Assembly: GCA_964486455.1 (NCBI GenBank)
Contig: CAZAMP010000028.1
Location: 1 to 52,917, forward strand
From: CAZAMP01 sp964486455
GTDB lineage: Bacteria; Eisenbacteria; RBG-16-71-46; CAZAMP01
Reading direction: 5' to 3'
Length of the DNA stretch: 52,917 nt
The translations under genes and the position numbers were made by a program. This document shows, piece by piece, positions 1-7,676 of the stretch. The number at the start of each line of letters is the position of its first letter. Positions within the stretch are counted from its first letter, which is position 1. The notes below the pieces were generated by a model that worked only from the letters and a program-made list of their open reading frames with translations, ran no database searches and was not told the DNA's origin.

Positions 1-1115
1 CCCATCACCTCGGCAAACGCTTCCTCGTCCATCTGCCGCCCCTCGGCGATGAGCTGCCGGTACTTCACGAAGTCGATCGTGTCGGTATCGGTGAGCTTGC
101 GCGTGTTGAAGGCGTTGAAGCCGAGGTACGCCTCGGTCGACATGTTGGCGGCGAGCCAGTGCCGATTGGGAAGCTTCGTCTGATCCCAGAAGAACTTCTT
201 CTTGGCGCGGATGCCGTCGATCGACTTGATGAGACATCCCGGGAAGAGATTCGTGAAGCGCCACACGATTGAGTTCACTTCCCTGTCGAGAAGCTCGAAG
301 TCGGTCGTGCCGCTCTTGAGAATCCCCTTCGCTGCCTTCGCCGCATCACCCCGTTTCATCTCGCCGTAGACGACCTCGCCGTCGTCGACGTAGCGATCGG
401 TGATCACGAGCGGATTGCGAACGAACTCGCCGTCGACCTTGAGCGCCGGAACGGCCTTCGAGATGAGGCCCTTCAGCTTCATCTTGTACGCGCTCCACAT
501 TTCGCACGAGATGCAATTCCACATGGCGTCTTCGATGGTGAGCATCCAGGGGAGGAAGTCGGTCGAGCCACCGTCCGGAGCCGATCCGTGACGCGGGCCG
601 GCCTGGCCGAAGATGGCCAGATCGGAGGCGACGGCAAGGTCGCACGCCATGCCGATTTCCTGTCCGCCGGCCACGCGCATCCCGTTCACCCGGCAGATCG
701 TCGGCTTCTTGCAGTTCAGGATGGTATCTACCATCCCGTTGAAGAGATCCATGTACTCGCCGTACTCGTTGGGACGCTTGCTGTAGTACTCAGCGTACTC
801 CTTGGTGTTTCCGCCCGTGCAGAAAGCGCGATCGCCCACGGCGGTGAAGACGACGGCGACGACGCTGCGGTCACTGGACGCTGCCTGAAATCCGGCAATG
901 ACACCTTTGACCATTTCGGTCGTGTAGGAATTGTACTGCCCGGGGTTGTTCAGCGTGATCCAAGAGGTGAAGAGCCCGTCGACCGGACTGCCGCCCGCGT
1001 CGAGCACGGGTTTCTTCTCATAGACGGTGCACGGCGCCTCCGTACCCCAGTGTTCCGAACCGAAGAGCGCGTGGTTCTTGATGCCGTCATCCCTGGGAAG
1101 CCACTCGAGTCCCAT
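1..1115 (-). CDS. oah: 6-oxocyclohex-1-ene-1-carbonyl-CoA hydrolase (Oah/BamA), 3' end off the window
   Basis: Crotonase-superfamily ring-cleaving hydrolase of the benzoyl-CoA pathway. It converts 6-oxocyclohex-1-ene-1-carbonyl-CoA to 3-hydroxypimelyl-CoA in the cytoplasm. I translated the minus strand by hand: 371 codons are present and the frame is still open at base 1. The stretch FCTGGNTKEYAEYY (residues 98-111), followed by CRVNGMRVAGGQEIGMACD (141-159) and FGQAGPRHGSA (169-179), is the signature used to recognise BamA as a marker of anaerobic aromatic degradation. Start ATG at 1113-1115 is preceded by a strong GAGGAGGGG ribosome-binding site. It is divergent from the Mo-hydroxylase operon and shares the intergenic region with the predicted TetR operator. 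The pathway partners Dch and Had lie in the opposite operon, which supports the assignment. Confidence 0.93.
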   Translation of the reverse strand, partial: MGLEWLPRDDGIKNHALFGSEHWGTEAPCTVYEKKPVLDAGGSPVDGLFTSWITLNNPGQYNSYTTEMVKGVIAGFQAASSDRSVVAVVFTAVGDRAFCTGGNTKEYAEYYSKRPNEYGEYMDLFNGMVDTILNCKKPTICRVNGMRVAGGQEIGMACDLAVASDLAIFGQAGPRHGSAPDGGSTDFLPWMLTIEDAMWNCISCEMWSAYKMKLKGLISKAVPALKVDGEFVRNPLVITDRYVDDGEVVYGEMKRGDAAKAAKGILKSGTTDFELLDREVNSIVWRFTNLFPGCLIKSIDGIRAKKKFFWDQTKLPNRHWLAANMSTEAYLGFNAFNTRKLTDTDTIDFVKYRQLIAEGRQMDEEAFAEVM

Positions 1116-1202
1116 CTGTCCCCTCCTCATCAACATGCCCATCAATCGTTCGTAGGTTTCGAGCACTCGGGTCGTCGTCGTTCACGGCCTGACCACCTGC
1201 CC

Positions 1203-1230
1203 TTGACATAACCTGACGAACTTGTATTAT
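1203..1230 (+). promoter_or_regulatory. sigma70-type promoter of the aromatic operon
   Basis: A perfect -35 TTGACA (1203-1208) and a -10 TATTAT (1225-1230) are separated by 16 bases. Transcription would begin about seven bases further on, inside the inverted repeat at 1234-1245, and give a leader of roughly 95 bases before the ATG at 1332. The same arrangement recurs at 17819-17861. Confidence 0.7.
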
Positions 1231-1252
1231 GTCGAACGTTCGTTCCATTCAA
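1226..1252 (-). promoter_or_regulatory. possible leftward promoter for oah
   Basis: Read on the minus strand, TTGAAT (1247-1252) is followed by CATAAT (1226-1231) after 15 bases. Alternative -10 registers give 16-17 bases but poorer hexamers. The GAACG-TT-CGTTC repeat would sit between the two hexamers, so a bound repressor would block it. Hexamers are imperfect, so this is tentative. Confidence 0.3.
1232..1247. promoter_or_regulatory. predicted TetR-family operator, copy 1
   Basis: The 16-base word TCGAACGTTCGTTCCA occurs here and again at 17848-17863, in both cases immediately downstream of a promoter -10 element. Its core (1234-1245) is an inverted repeat of GAACG around a TT spacer. Length and symmetry fit a TetR/FadR-like repressor site, and a TetR gene lies inside the operon at 5129. 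Binding is inferred. Confidence 0.65.
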
Positions 1253-1331
1253 TGAGTTACCAGGATCAAACCCCACAACAGATCTTGGGTCAAGTGGAAG
1301 TCGGATTGCCTGCCACTGTCGTGGGGGTCTC

Positions 1332-2228
1332 ATGGTTGTTGCTGAGTTCACATACCATCGACCGACCTCGCTCCCGGAAGCGCTGGAGCTTGGCCGAACC
1401 CACGGCGCGGCAGCACGCTACCTCGCCGGCGGCACGGAACTGCTCGTCGATTTTCAGACCGGCCGCGACTCGGCCGAGCACTTGATCGCCCTCGATCTCA
1501 TCCCCGAGCTCAGGCGAATCAAGCGAGAAGGCGACATCGTCCGCATCGGCGCCCTCGCAAGCCTCACACAGGTCGCGGAATCATCCGAGATTCGAAGCGC
1601 CTTTCCCCCGCTAAGGGAGGCCATCCTCACGATGGCCGGCGAGCAGATACGCAACCAGGGAACGATCGGCGGCAACTTCTGTCGCGCCGTTCCATGCGCC
1701 GACACACCGCCGATCTGCATCGCGGGCCAAGCTCATCTTCACATCGTCGGCCCGGACAGCGAGAGAACGGTCAGTGCCGAGGACTTTTTCACCGGTCCGA
1801 GACAGACCATCCTGCAAGAAGGTGAGCTGCTCACGGAAATCCAGGTTCCGGTCCAGCCGACAAACTCGGGAGCGAAATACGAGCGCTTCTCACTCCGAAC
1901 CGGCTCGGCCCTCGCCGTAGCCTCGGTAGCGGCCCGCATCGTGCTCGAAGGGGACACGGTCAAGAGCAGTCGCATCGTCCTCGGCGCCGTTGCGCCGATC
2001 CCGCTAGTGGCAACGAAGGCCGCCGGTGAAGTCACGGGAAGCTCTGCCGCCGTGGCTGTCTTCAAGAAGGCCGCAAAGTTGGCGGCACAAGAAGCGCAGC
2101 CGATCACGGATCTTCGCGGCACCACGGACTATCGTCGCGATCTCGTCGAGCAGTTGACGTTTCGCGCCCTCATGAAGGCCACCGGGCGCGCAAGAGCCAA
2201 CACCAAGGGCCGAGGAAAGAGTGCATGA
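1332..2228 (+). CDS. FAD-binding subunit of a molybdenum hydroxylase (xanthine dehydrogenase / 4-hydroxybenzoyl-CoA reductase beta-like)
   Basis: 298-residue medium subunit that carries electrons between the iron-sulfur clusters of the partner protein and an outside carrier through FAD. The two FAD motifs are visible: YLAGGTELL (30-38) and GTIGGNFC (110-117). True 4-hydroxybenzoyl-CoA reductase beta subunits carry an insertion of about 40 residues with four cysteines for an extra [4Fe-4S] cluster just after the second motif. That insertion is absent here: the segment is short and the whole protein has only three cysteines (117, 122, 129). The next gene overlaps it by ATGA, so the two are translationally coupled. 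The start is taken at the ATG after a G-rich patch (GGGGG). A generic aryl or heteroaryl hydroxylase role is equally possible. Confidence 0.85.
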   Translation: MVVAEFTYHRPTSLPEALELGRTHGAAARYLAGGTELLVDFQTGRDSAEHLIALDLIPELRRIKREGDIVRIGALASLTQVAESSEIRSAFPPLREAILTMAGEQIRNQGTIGGNFCRAVPCADTPPICIAGQAHLHIVGPDSERTVSAEDFFTGPRQTILQEGELLTEIQVPVQPTNSGAKYERFSLRTGSALAVASVAARIVLEGDTVKSSRIVLGAVAPIPLVATKAAGEVTGSSAAVAVFKKAAKLAAQEAQPITDLRGTTDYRRDLVEQLTFRALMKATGRARANTKGRGKSA

Positions 2229-5113
2229 GTGCGACGATCACGATTACGCTAGAGGTCAATAACGAGCCGCACACCCTCGCCGTCAAACCAGCCACGACAC
2301 TTCAGCGACTTCTGAGGGACCATCTCGGTCTGACGGGCACGAAGATCGGCTGTGAGGCGGGCGACTGCGGCGCGTGCACGGTGCTCATGGACGGGCGCCC
2401 GGTCGCGTCATGCCTCGTGCTGGCGATTCAGGCTGACGGCGGGAGCATCGAGACGATCGAGGGGCTTTCGAGAAACGGCGACCTCCATCCGTTGCAGAAG
2501 GCATTCATCAAAAACGGTGCGCTGCAGTGCGGGTTCTGCACGAGCGGGATGATCCTCACGGCCAAGTCGCTCATCGATCGGAACCCCGACCCATCCGAGA
2601 GCGAGATCAAACGAACGCTCGCGGGCAATCTTTGTCGGTGCGGCACGTATCCGAGAATCATCGAGGCCATTCAGACCTGGAAGGACTACGAGGGAGTCAC
2701 GCTCGACACGGAGCCGAAGCCGAACGATGAGCGCGACCAGAAGCGCGATCTCGACACCGTCACGCACGGCGTGACGCGATATGACGGCCCCGACAAGGTG
2801 AGCGGTCGCGCGAGATACACGGCGGACATCAAGCTTCCCGACATGATCTACGGGCGAATCTTGGGCTCCCCGATCCCGCATGGACGTATCAAGAGCATTG
2901 ATACGAGCAAGGCGGAAGCCGTGCCCGGCGTACTCGCCGTAATCACGGGCAAGGACGTGCCCGACAAGCTCTATGGTGTGAGTCCGGCACGATACGATGA
3001 GCACATCCTCGCGAAGGAGAAGGTGCGTTACATCGGCGACGAGGTCGCCGCCGTGGCGGCGGTCGACGAGGAAACCGCCGATCACGCGCTCACGCTCATC
3101 GACGTCGAATACGAAGAGCTACCGGCCGTGTTCGACGCCGAAGAAGCCATCGCGGACGGCGCTCCGCAGGTCCATCCGGAAGACCCGCGTTTCAAGAACA
3201 ATATCAATACCAAGGTCGAGTGGGATTTTGGTGACGTCGAGCAGGGGTTCAAGGACGCGGACATCGTCAAAGAGCAGCGGTTCGTGGGCAATCGCCCCTA
3301 CCAGGCGCCGATCGAGCCGCATGCCGCCATCGCGCGCTGGGAGCACCACGCCGAGAAGGTCACCGTCTGGTCGTCCACGCAGGTGCCGCACTACATGCAG
3401 AACATGATCTCGCGGACCCTCGACATCCCGCAGAGCAACATTCGGATCATCAAGCCGGCCGTGGGTGGCGGCTTCGGCGGCAAGGCCGAGACAACGCCGC
3501 TGGAGTTCTGCTCGGTCATTCTCTCCCGGATGACCGGCCGACCGGTCATGATGCGCTACACTCGGAAAGAGATGTTCATTCACTTCCGCGGGCGGCACAA
3601 GCTCACGATCGATCTCAAGATCGGCGCGAAGAAGGATGGCACGATTACGTCCGTTCAACAGCGGGCGCTTCTCGACGGTGGGGCGTACAGCTCGTTCGGC
3701 GTGATCACCGCTTACTACGCGGGCTCGATGCTGCCGACGCTCTACAAATTCCCGAACTACAAGTACAACGGCTATCGTCTCTATACGAATCTCCCCGCGA
3801 GCGGAGCCATGCGAGGGCACGGCGTCCCGCAACCGCGCTGGGCGTTCGAATCGCTGCTCGACGACATCGCCCGCGAACTCGACATCGATCCGTTCGACAT
3901 CCGCATCAAGAACGCCATGGAACCGAACTATCGGACCGTCAACGCGCTCGACATCTCCTCATGCGAGTTCATGGCGACGCTCGAGCAGGCGCGCGAACTC
4001 AGCGGATGGAACGAGAAGAAGGGTTCGCTTCCGGAGGGCAAAGGGATCGGGGTCGGCTGCGGAGGCTTCGTCTCGGGCGCGGGCTATCCGATCTACCGCT
4101 CCGACTTTCCGCACTCGAACGCGATCGTCCGGATCCACGAGGACGGACGCGGCGTATCGTTGCACATCGCCGCCGCGGAGATCGGCCAGGGATGCGACAC
4201 CATCCTTCCCCAGATCGCGGCGGAGGAACTCGGCGTTCCCTATGACCGCGTCTGGCTCGTGGAGTGCGATTCCGTTCTCGCCCCGGTCGATCTCGGCTCG
4301 TACTCGAGCCGCGTGACGCTCATGGGCGGAAACGCCGTCCGCATGGCCGCCTCCGACGCGAAGCGCAAGGTGATGACGGCCGCCGCGAAGAGGCTCGGCT
4401 GCGACATGGGTTGCCTCACGGCCAAGGACGGCAAGATCTTCATCGCCGAGCACCCGAGCGTGTCCATCGATTGGGACGAGGCCGCGCGCCTCGCCTTCTC
4501 GGCGGGCGGACCGGTCGTCGGTACGGGCTACTACCAGCCTCCAAAAGCTCTGGGAGGCGACTTCAAGGGCAGCACGGTCGGCACGTCTCCCGCATACAGC
4601 TTCTCCACCGCGGTCGCGGAAGTCACGGTTGATCTCGACACGGGTTACGTCACCGTCGACAACTTCACCGACTTCAGTGACGCGGGCACGGTGATCAATC
4701 CGGTTCTCTTCCATGGACAGGTCGAGGGCGGGATTATCATGGGACTCGGTGAGACGCTCATGGAAGACACCCTGCACGACGGCGAAGGTCGGCTCATCAA
4801 TCCTGATCTTCACGGCTACCTCATCCCCACCATCTGCGAGACACCCAAGATCACATCCAAGGCTGTTGAGAGCTTCGAACCTCGGGGCCCGTTCGGCGCC
4901 AAGGAAATCGGCGAAGGGTGTCTCCTCCCCGTCCTGGGCGCCATCGCGAACGCGATCACCGACGCCTGCGGCGTGCGCGTGACGGAGCTTCCCATCACGC
5001 CGGAGAAGATACTCAAGGGAATCAAAGAGCAACGCGCGCGCGGCAAACGATCGACGGCGAAGTCAGCAAGTGACGGGGCGGGCGCCGGGAAGGTCCGCAA
5101 GAAGAACACATAA
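2225..5113 (+). CDS. fused [2Fe-2S] and molybdopterin subunits of a molybdenum hydroxylase (4-hydroxybenzoyl-CoA reductase-like)
   Basis: 962 residues. Residues 1-160 are the small iron-sulfur subunit: a plant-ferredoxin-type cluster (C43, C48, C51, C63) and a helical-bundle cluster (CGFC at 102-105 and CRC at 137-139). From about residue 180 to the end it is the large Mo-cofactor subunit, with GGGFGGKAE in the middle and GPFGAKEIGEG near the C-terminus, where the catalytic Glu of the family sits. In 4-hydroxybenzoyl-CoA reductase these are separate subunits (HcrC and HcrA), so the fusion is notable. The C-terminal motif GPFGAKE and the ending ELPITPEKIL recall HcrA. Its place at the head of an operon with benzoyl-CoA genes suggests it acts on an aryl-CoA ring substituent. 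The substrate cannot be read from the sequence. Confidence 0.87.
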   Translation: MSATITITLEVNNEPHTLAVKPATTLQRLLRDHLGLTGTKIGCEAGDCGACTVLMDGRPVASCLVLAIQADGGSIETIEGLSRNGDLHPLQKAFIKNGALQCGFCTSGMILTAKSLIDRNPDPSESEIKRTLAGNLCRCGTYPRIIEAIQTWKDYEGVTLDTEPKPNDERDQKRDLDTVTHGVTRYDGPDKVSGRARYTADIKLPDMIYGRILGSPIPHGRIKSIDTSKAEAVPGVLAVITGKDVPDKLYGVSPARYDEHILAKEKVRYIGDEVAAVAAVDEETADHALTLIDVEYEELPAVFDAEEAIADGAPQVHPEDPRFKNNINTKVEWDFGDVEQGFKDADIVKEQRFVGNRPYQAPIEPHAAIARWEHHAEKVTVWSSTQVPHYMQNMISRTLDIPQSNIRIIKPAVGGGFGGKAETTPLEFCSVILSRMTGRPVMMRYTRKEMFIHFRGRHKLTIDLKIGAKKDGTITSVQQRALLDGGAYSSFGVITAYYAGSMLPTLYKFPNYKYNGYRLYTNLPASGAMRGHGVPQPRWAFESLLDDIARELDIDPFDIRIKNAMEPNYRTVNALDISSCEFMATLEQARELSGWNEKKGSLPEGKGIGVGCGGFVSGAGYPIYRSDFPHSNAIVRIHEDGRGVSLHIAAAEIGQGCDTILPQIAAEELGVPYDRVWLVECDSVLAPVDLGSYSSRVTLMGGNAVRMAASDAKRKVMTAAAKRLGCDMGCLTAKDGKIFIAEHPSVSIDWDEAARLAFSAGGPVVGTGYYQPPKALGGDFKGSTVGTSPAYSFSTAVAEVTVDLDTGYVTVDNFTDFSDAGTVINPVLFHGQVEGGIIMGLGETLMEDTLHDGEGRLINPDLHGYLIPTICETPKITSKAVESFEPRGPFGAKEIGEGCLLPVLGAIANAITDACGVRVTELPITPEKILKGIKEQRARGKRSTAKSASDGAGAGKVRKKNT

Positions 5114-5128
5114 CCGCCGGCGGCGGAC

Positions 5129-5863
5129 ATGGCACGAAGCCACGATATGAATTCCGAAAGGACCCTTGGTAAGGGATCCCGTACGACTTCTGGAGGAACT
5201 ACGGGAGTCCCGGGCGACGGCTCCGGTGAATCCAAGGGCCGAACGTCCGACAACGCGGCACAACCTCGCGCCGCGGCCAAGCTCAAACGCCTTCTCCACG
5301 TCGCCGCAGGGCTCATGGCACGCCAGGGTTACGACCAGACCACCATCCGCCACGTCGCCCGAGAGACGGGTTATAGCCTCGCGGGCATGTACTACTACTT
5401 CGAGAACAAGGAAGACCTCCTCTTCCAGATTCAACACCGCACGTTCGCCTCGCTCCTCGAGGAGCAGGAGCAGGCGATGGCGGAGGACGGCAATGCGGAA
5501 GAGCGGCTCGATCGCCTGGTTCGAAACCACCTATCCTTCTTCACCCGCCACTTCAATGAGCTCAAAGTCTGTACATTCGAGCTGCAGTCACTCCAAGGCG
5601 AACGATACCGAACGATCGAGAAGCTCAGACGCGACTATTTTCGCCTCGCGGCAAGCGTCGTCAGCGACGTCATGGGGCCCACCGATGGGGGGCGCGACGC
5701 CGACCGGCACATCCGCCGCAATACACTCTTCATTTTCGGGATGCTCAATTGGATTTTCATGTGGTTCGACGCCCAGCGCGACGAACCCGTCGAGGAATTG
5801 GGAGATGAAATGATCGCCCTGGTCTTGAGCGGACTCAAGGGCGGCAAACCGATGGGATCGTGA
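5129..5863 (+). CDS. TetR/AcrR-family transcriptional regulator
   Basis: 244 residues. The N-terminal 45 residues are a polar, probably disordered extension. The helix-turn-helix DNA-binding domain follows at about 50-95 (ending in the typical YYYFENKEDLLFQI), then a helical ligand-binding domain rich in aromatic residues (FGMLNWIFMWF near 205). It resembles TetR repressors of fatty-acid and aryl-CoA metabolism, which release DNA on binding a CoA thioester. It starts 15 bases after the Mo-hydroxylase gene and 10 bases before the thiolase, so it is part of the operon it probably controls. The natural target is the inverted repeat found at 1234 and 17850. An alternative start six codons later (ATG at 5147) is possible. 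Confidence 0.85.
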   Translation: MARSHDMNSERTLGKGSRTTSGGTTGVPGDGSGESKGRTSDNAAQPRAAAKLKRLLHVAAGLMARQGYDQTTIRHVARETGYSLAGMYYYFENKEDLLFQIQHRTFASLLEEQEQAMAEDGNAEERLDRLVRNHLSFFTRHFNELKVCTFELQSLQGERYRTIEKLRRDYFRLAASVVSDVMGPTDGGRDADRHIRRNTLFIFGMLNWIFMWFDAQRDEPVEELGDEMIALVLSGLKGGKPMGS

Positions 5864-5873
5864 GGAGGTTGTG

Positions 5874-6860
5874 ATGTCGTACGAGAGAGCATTCATCCCA
5901 TACGGGGGCTACTGGACGACGCCCTTCTGCAAGTGGCAGGGGAAGTTCTCGGGGCTCCATCCGATTCGATTCGCGGCGGACATATGCGGTCAGGCGCTCG
6001 CGCAGAAAAGCATCCCGGTNNNNNNNNNNNNNNNNNNNNNNNNNNNNNNNNNNNNNNNNNNNNNNNNNNNNNNNNNNNNNNNNNNNNNNNNNNNNNNNNN
6101 NNNNNNNNNNNNNNNNNNNAACGCGATGATCCAGACGGCGGAGAACGTCGCGAAGGAAGCCGGGATCAGTCGTGAGGAGCAGGATCAGACGGCACTCATT
6201 CGCCACGAGCAGTATAAGAAGGCACTCGCGAACGACCGTGCGTTCCAGAAGAAATACATGTTCACACCGGTCGAGGTGAAGGATGCGCGAGGCAAGAAGG
6301 TGCTCGCGACCGTTGAGACCGACGAGGGCGTCTTCCCCACCACGGCGGACGGTCTCGCGAAGCTCCGTCCGATGATGCCCGACGGCACGGTCACGTTCGG
6401 AACACAGACCTACCCCGCGGACGGCAATGCCGCGATGATCATTGCCGATCGCGGGCGTGCGAAGGAACTCTCGAAGGATTCCAACGTCGAGATCCAGATC
6501 CTCTCGCACGCGCACGGCCGCGCGAAGAAGGGCTTCATGCCGATGGCGAACGTCCCGGCGGTGAAGGCCGCCCTCGAGCGCAGCGGTGTGGGCCTCAAGG
6601 AGATCAAGGCGATCACGACGCACGTGCCGTTCGCGGTGAACGACATTTATCTCACGCGCGAGCTCGGTCTCAAGCCCGAGGACATGAACCGGATGGGATG
6701 CTCGCTCATCTGGGGCCACCCGCAGGGCCCGACGGGCATGCGCGGCATCATCGAGCTGATCGAGGAGCTGGTCGAACTGGGCGGTGGCCACGGTCTCTTC
6801 ACCGGATGCGCCGCCGGCGACACGGCGGGGGCACTGGTGCTGAAAGTCACGGTCGGCTAG
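5874..6860 (+). CDS. thiolase (acetyl-CoA C-acyltransferase), interrupted by assembly gap
   Basis: Cytoplasmic thiolase that cleaves 3-oxoacyl-CoA; here probably 3-oxopimelyl-CoA or acetoacetyl-CoA from ring breakdown. Visible motifs are AENVAKEAGISREEQD after the gap, GHPQGPTGMR with the catalytic His, and TGCAAGD carrying the C-terminal Cys. The stretch with the nucleophilic N-terminal Cys should fall in the N run. Only 34 codons are represented there, whereas thiolases have roughly 110 residues between the flanking landmarks, so the gap is probably longer than 100 bases. The frame is open on both sides. ATG at 5874 is preferred over GTG at 5871 because of the GAGGAGG ribosome-binding site. 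It is followed by an SDR dehydrogenase, the step before thiolysis. Confidence 0.87.
   Translation: MSYERAFIPYGGYWTTPFCKWQGKFSGLHPIRFAADICGQALAQKSIPXXXXXXXXXXXXXXXXXXXXXXXXXXXXXXXXXXNAMIQTAENVAKEAGISREEQDQTALIRHEQYKKALANDRAFQKKYMFTPVEVKDARGKKVLATVETDEGVFPTTADGLAKLRPMMPDGTVTFGTQTYPADGNAAMIIADRGRAKELSKDSNVEIQILSHAHGRAKKGFMPMANVPAVKAALERSGVGLKEIKAITTHVPFAVNDIYLTRELGLKPEDMNRMGCSLIWGHPQGPTGMRGIIELIEELVELGGGHGLFTGCAAGDTAGALVLKVTVG
6020..6119. other. assembly gap (100 N)
   Basis: A run of exactly 100 N, the conventional placeholder for a scaffold gap of unknown length. It lies inside the thiolase gene and hides the region expected to hold the nucleophilic cysteine. Confidence 0.98.
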
Positions 6861-6901
6861 CCGAATCGAGCCGACGCACATAGAACGGAGAGGAACACAT
6901 C

Positions 6902-7651
6902 ATGGATCTTGGACTGGGCGGGAAGATCGCCCTCGTAACCGGTGGCAGCCGCGGGATCGGCGCGTCGGTATCCCTCGATCTCGCCCGGCTGGGCTGTGAC
7001 GTCGCGCTGACCTATCGTGGTCGGGTCGACGCAGCGAACGCGGTGGCGGCGGAGATCAAGGAGATGGGACGCCGCGCGCTGGCGCTCCAGGCCGACGTCG
7101 CGAACTTCGCTGAAACCGAAACAACGGTGGCGAAGGTGGTCGAGGAGCTCGGCCGTCTCGACATCTTGGTCTGCAACGCGGGGATCACGTGGGACGGCGT
7201 CATCTGGAAGATGTCCGAGGAGCAATGGGACACCGTTATCGCCACGAATCTCAAGGGCTACTTCAACTACAACCGCGCCGCGGCTCAGGTCATGAAGGAT
7301 CAGCGGGGTGGGAAGATCGTGAACGTGTCGTCCATCAACGGCATCCGCGGGAAGTTCGCGCAGTCGAACTACTCGGCGTCGAAGGCCGGCAACATCGCTC
7401 TCACCAAGGCCCTCGCCCGAGAGCTGGGCAAGTTCAACGTGAACGTGAACTGTGTGGCGCCGGGCATGGTCATGACCGAGATGGCGAAGTCGATCCCGCC
7501 GGAGTTCCTGAACGCGGCGATCAACGAGACGATGCTAGGCCGGATCGCCACACCGGAGGACGTCGCGCACGTGGTGTCGTTCATGTGCTCCGATGCCTCG
7601 CGTCACGTCACGGGAGAAGTGATCAAGGTCGACGGCGGCCAGTACATCTAA
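6902..7651 (+). CDS. short-chain dehydrogenase (FabG-like, probable 3-hydroxyacyl-CoA dehydrogenase)
   Basis: 249 residues, the usual SDR length. Nucleotide-binding motif TGGSRGIG at 14-21, the NAG motif in CNAGITWDG near residue 93, catalytic Ser in NVSSINGIRG and the catalytic YSASKAG at about 158-164. The C-terminus VDGGQYI is typical of FabG-type enzymes. It follows a thiolase and precedes another, in an operon whose pathway yields 3-hydroxypimelyl-CoA. Oxidation of that or a related 3-hydroxyacyl-CoA is therefore the most economical role; similar SDRs (BbsC/BbsD) act in benzylsuccinate degradation. A GGAGAGG ribosome-binding site sits just upstream. Substrate is inferred from context. 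Confidence 0.85.
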   Translation: MDLGLGGKIALVTGGSRGIGASVSLDLARLGCDVALTYRGRVDAANAVAAEIKEMGRRALALQADVANFAETETTVAKVVEELGRLDILVCNAGITWDGVIWKMSEEQWDTVIATNLKGYFNYNRAAAQVMKDQRGGKIVNVSSINGIRGKFAQSNYSASKAGNIALTKALARELGKFNVNVNCVAPGMVMTEMAKSIPPEFLNAAINETMLGRIATPEDVAHVVSFMCSDASRHVTGEVIKVDGGQYI

Positions 7652-7676
7652 CACACAGTCGAGGAGTCACTGACAT

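Noticed and set aside
3959..5032. 357-codon open frame antisense to the Mo-hydroxylase gene
   Set aside because: Arginine/aspartate/glycine-rich composition and no motifs; it mirrors the strongly coding plus strand, as expected for high-GC codon bias.
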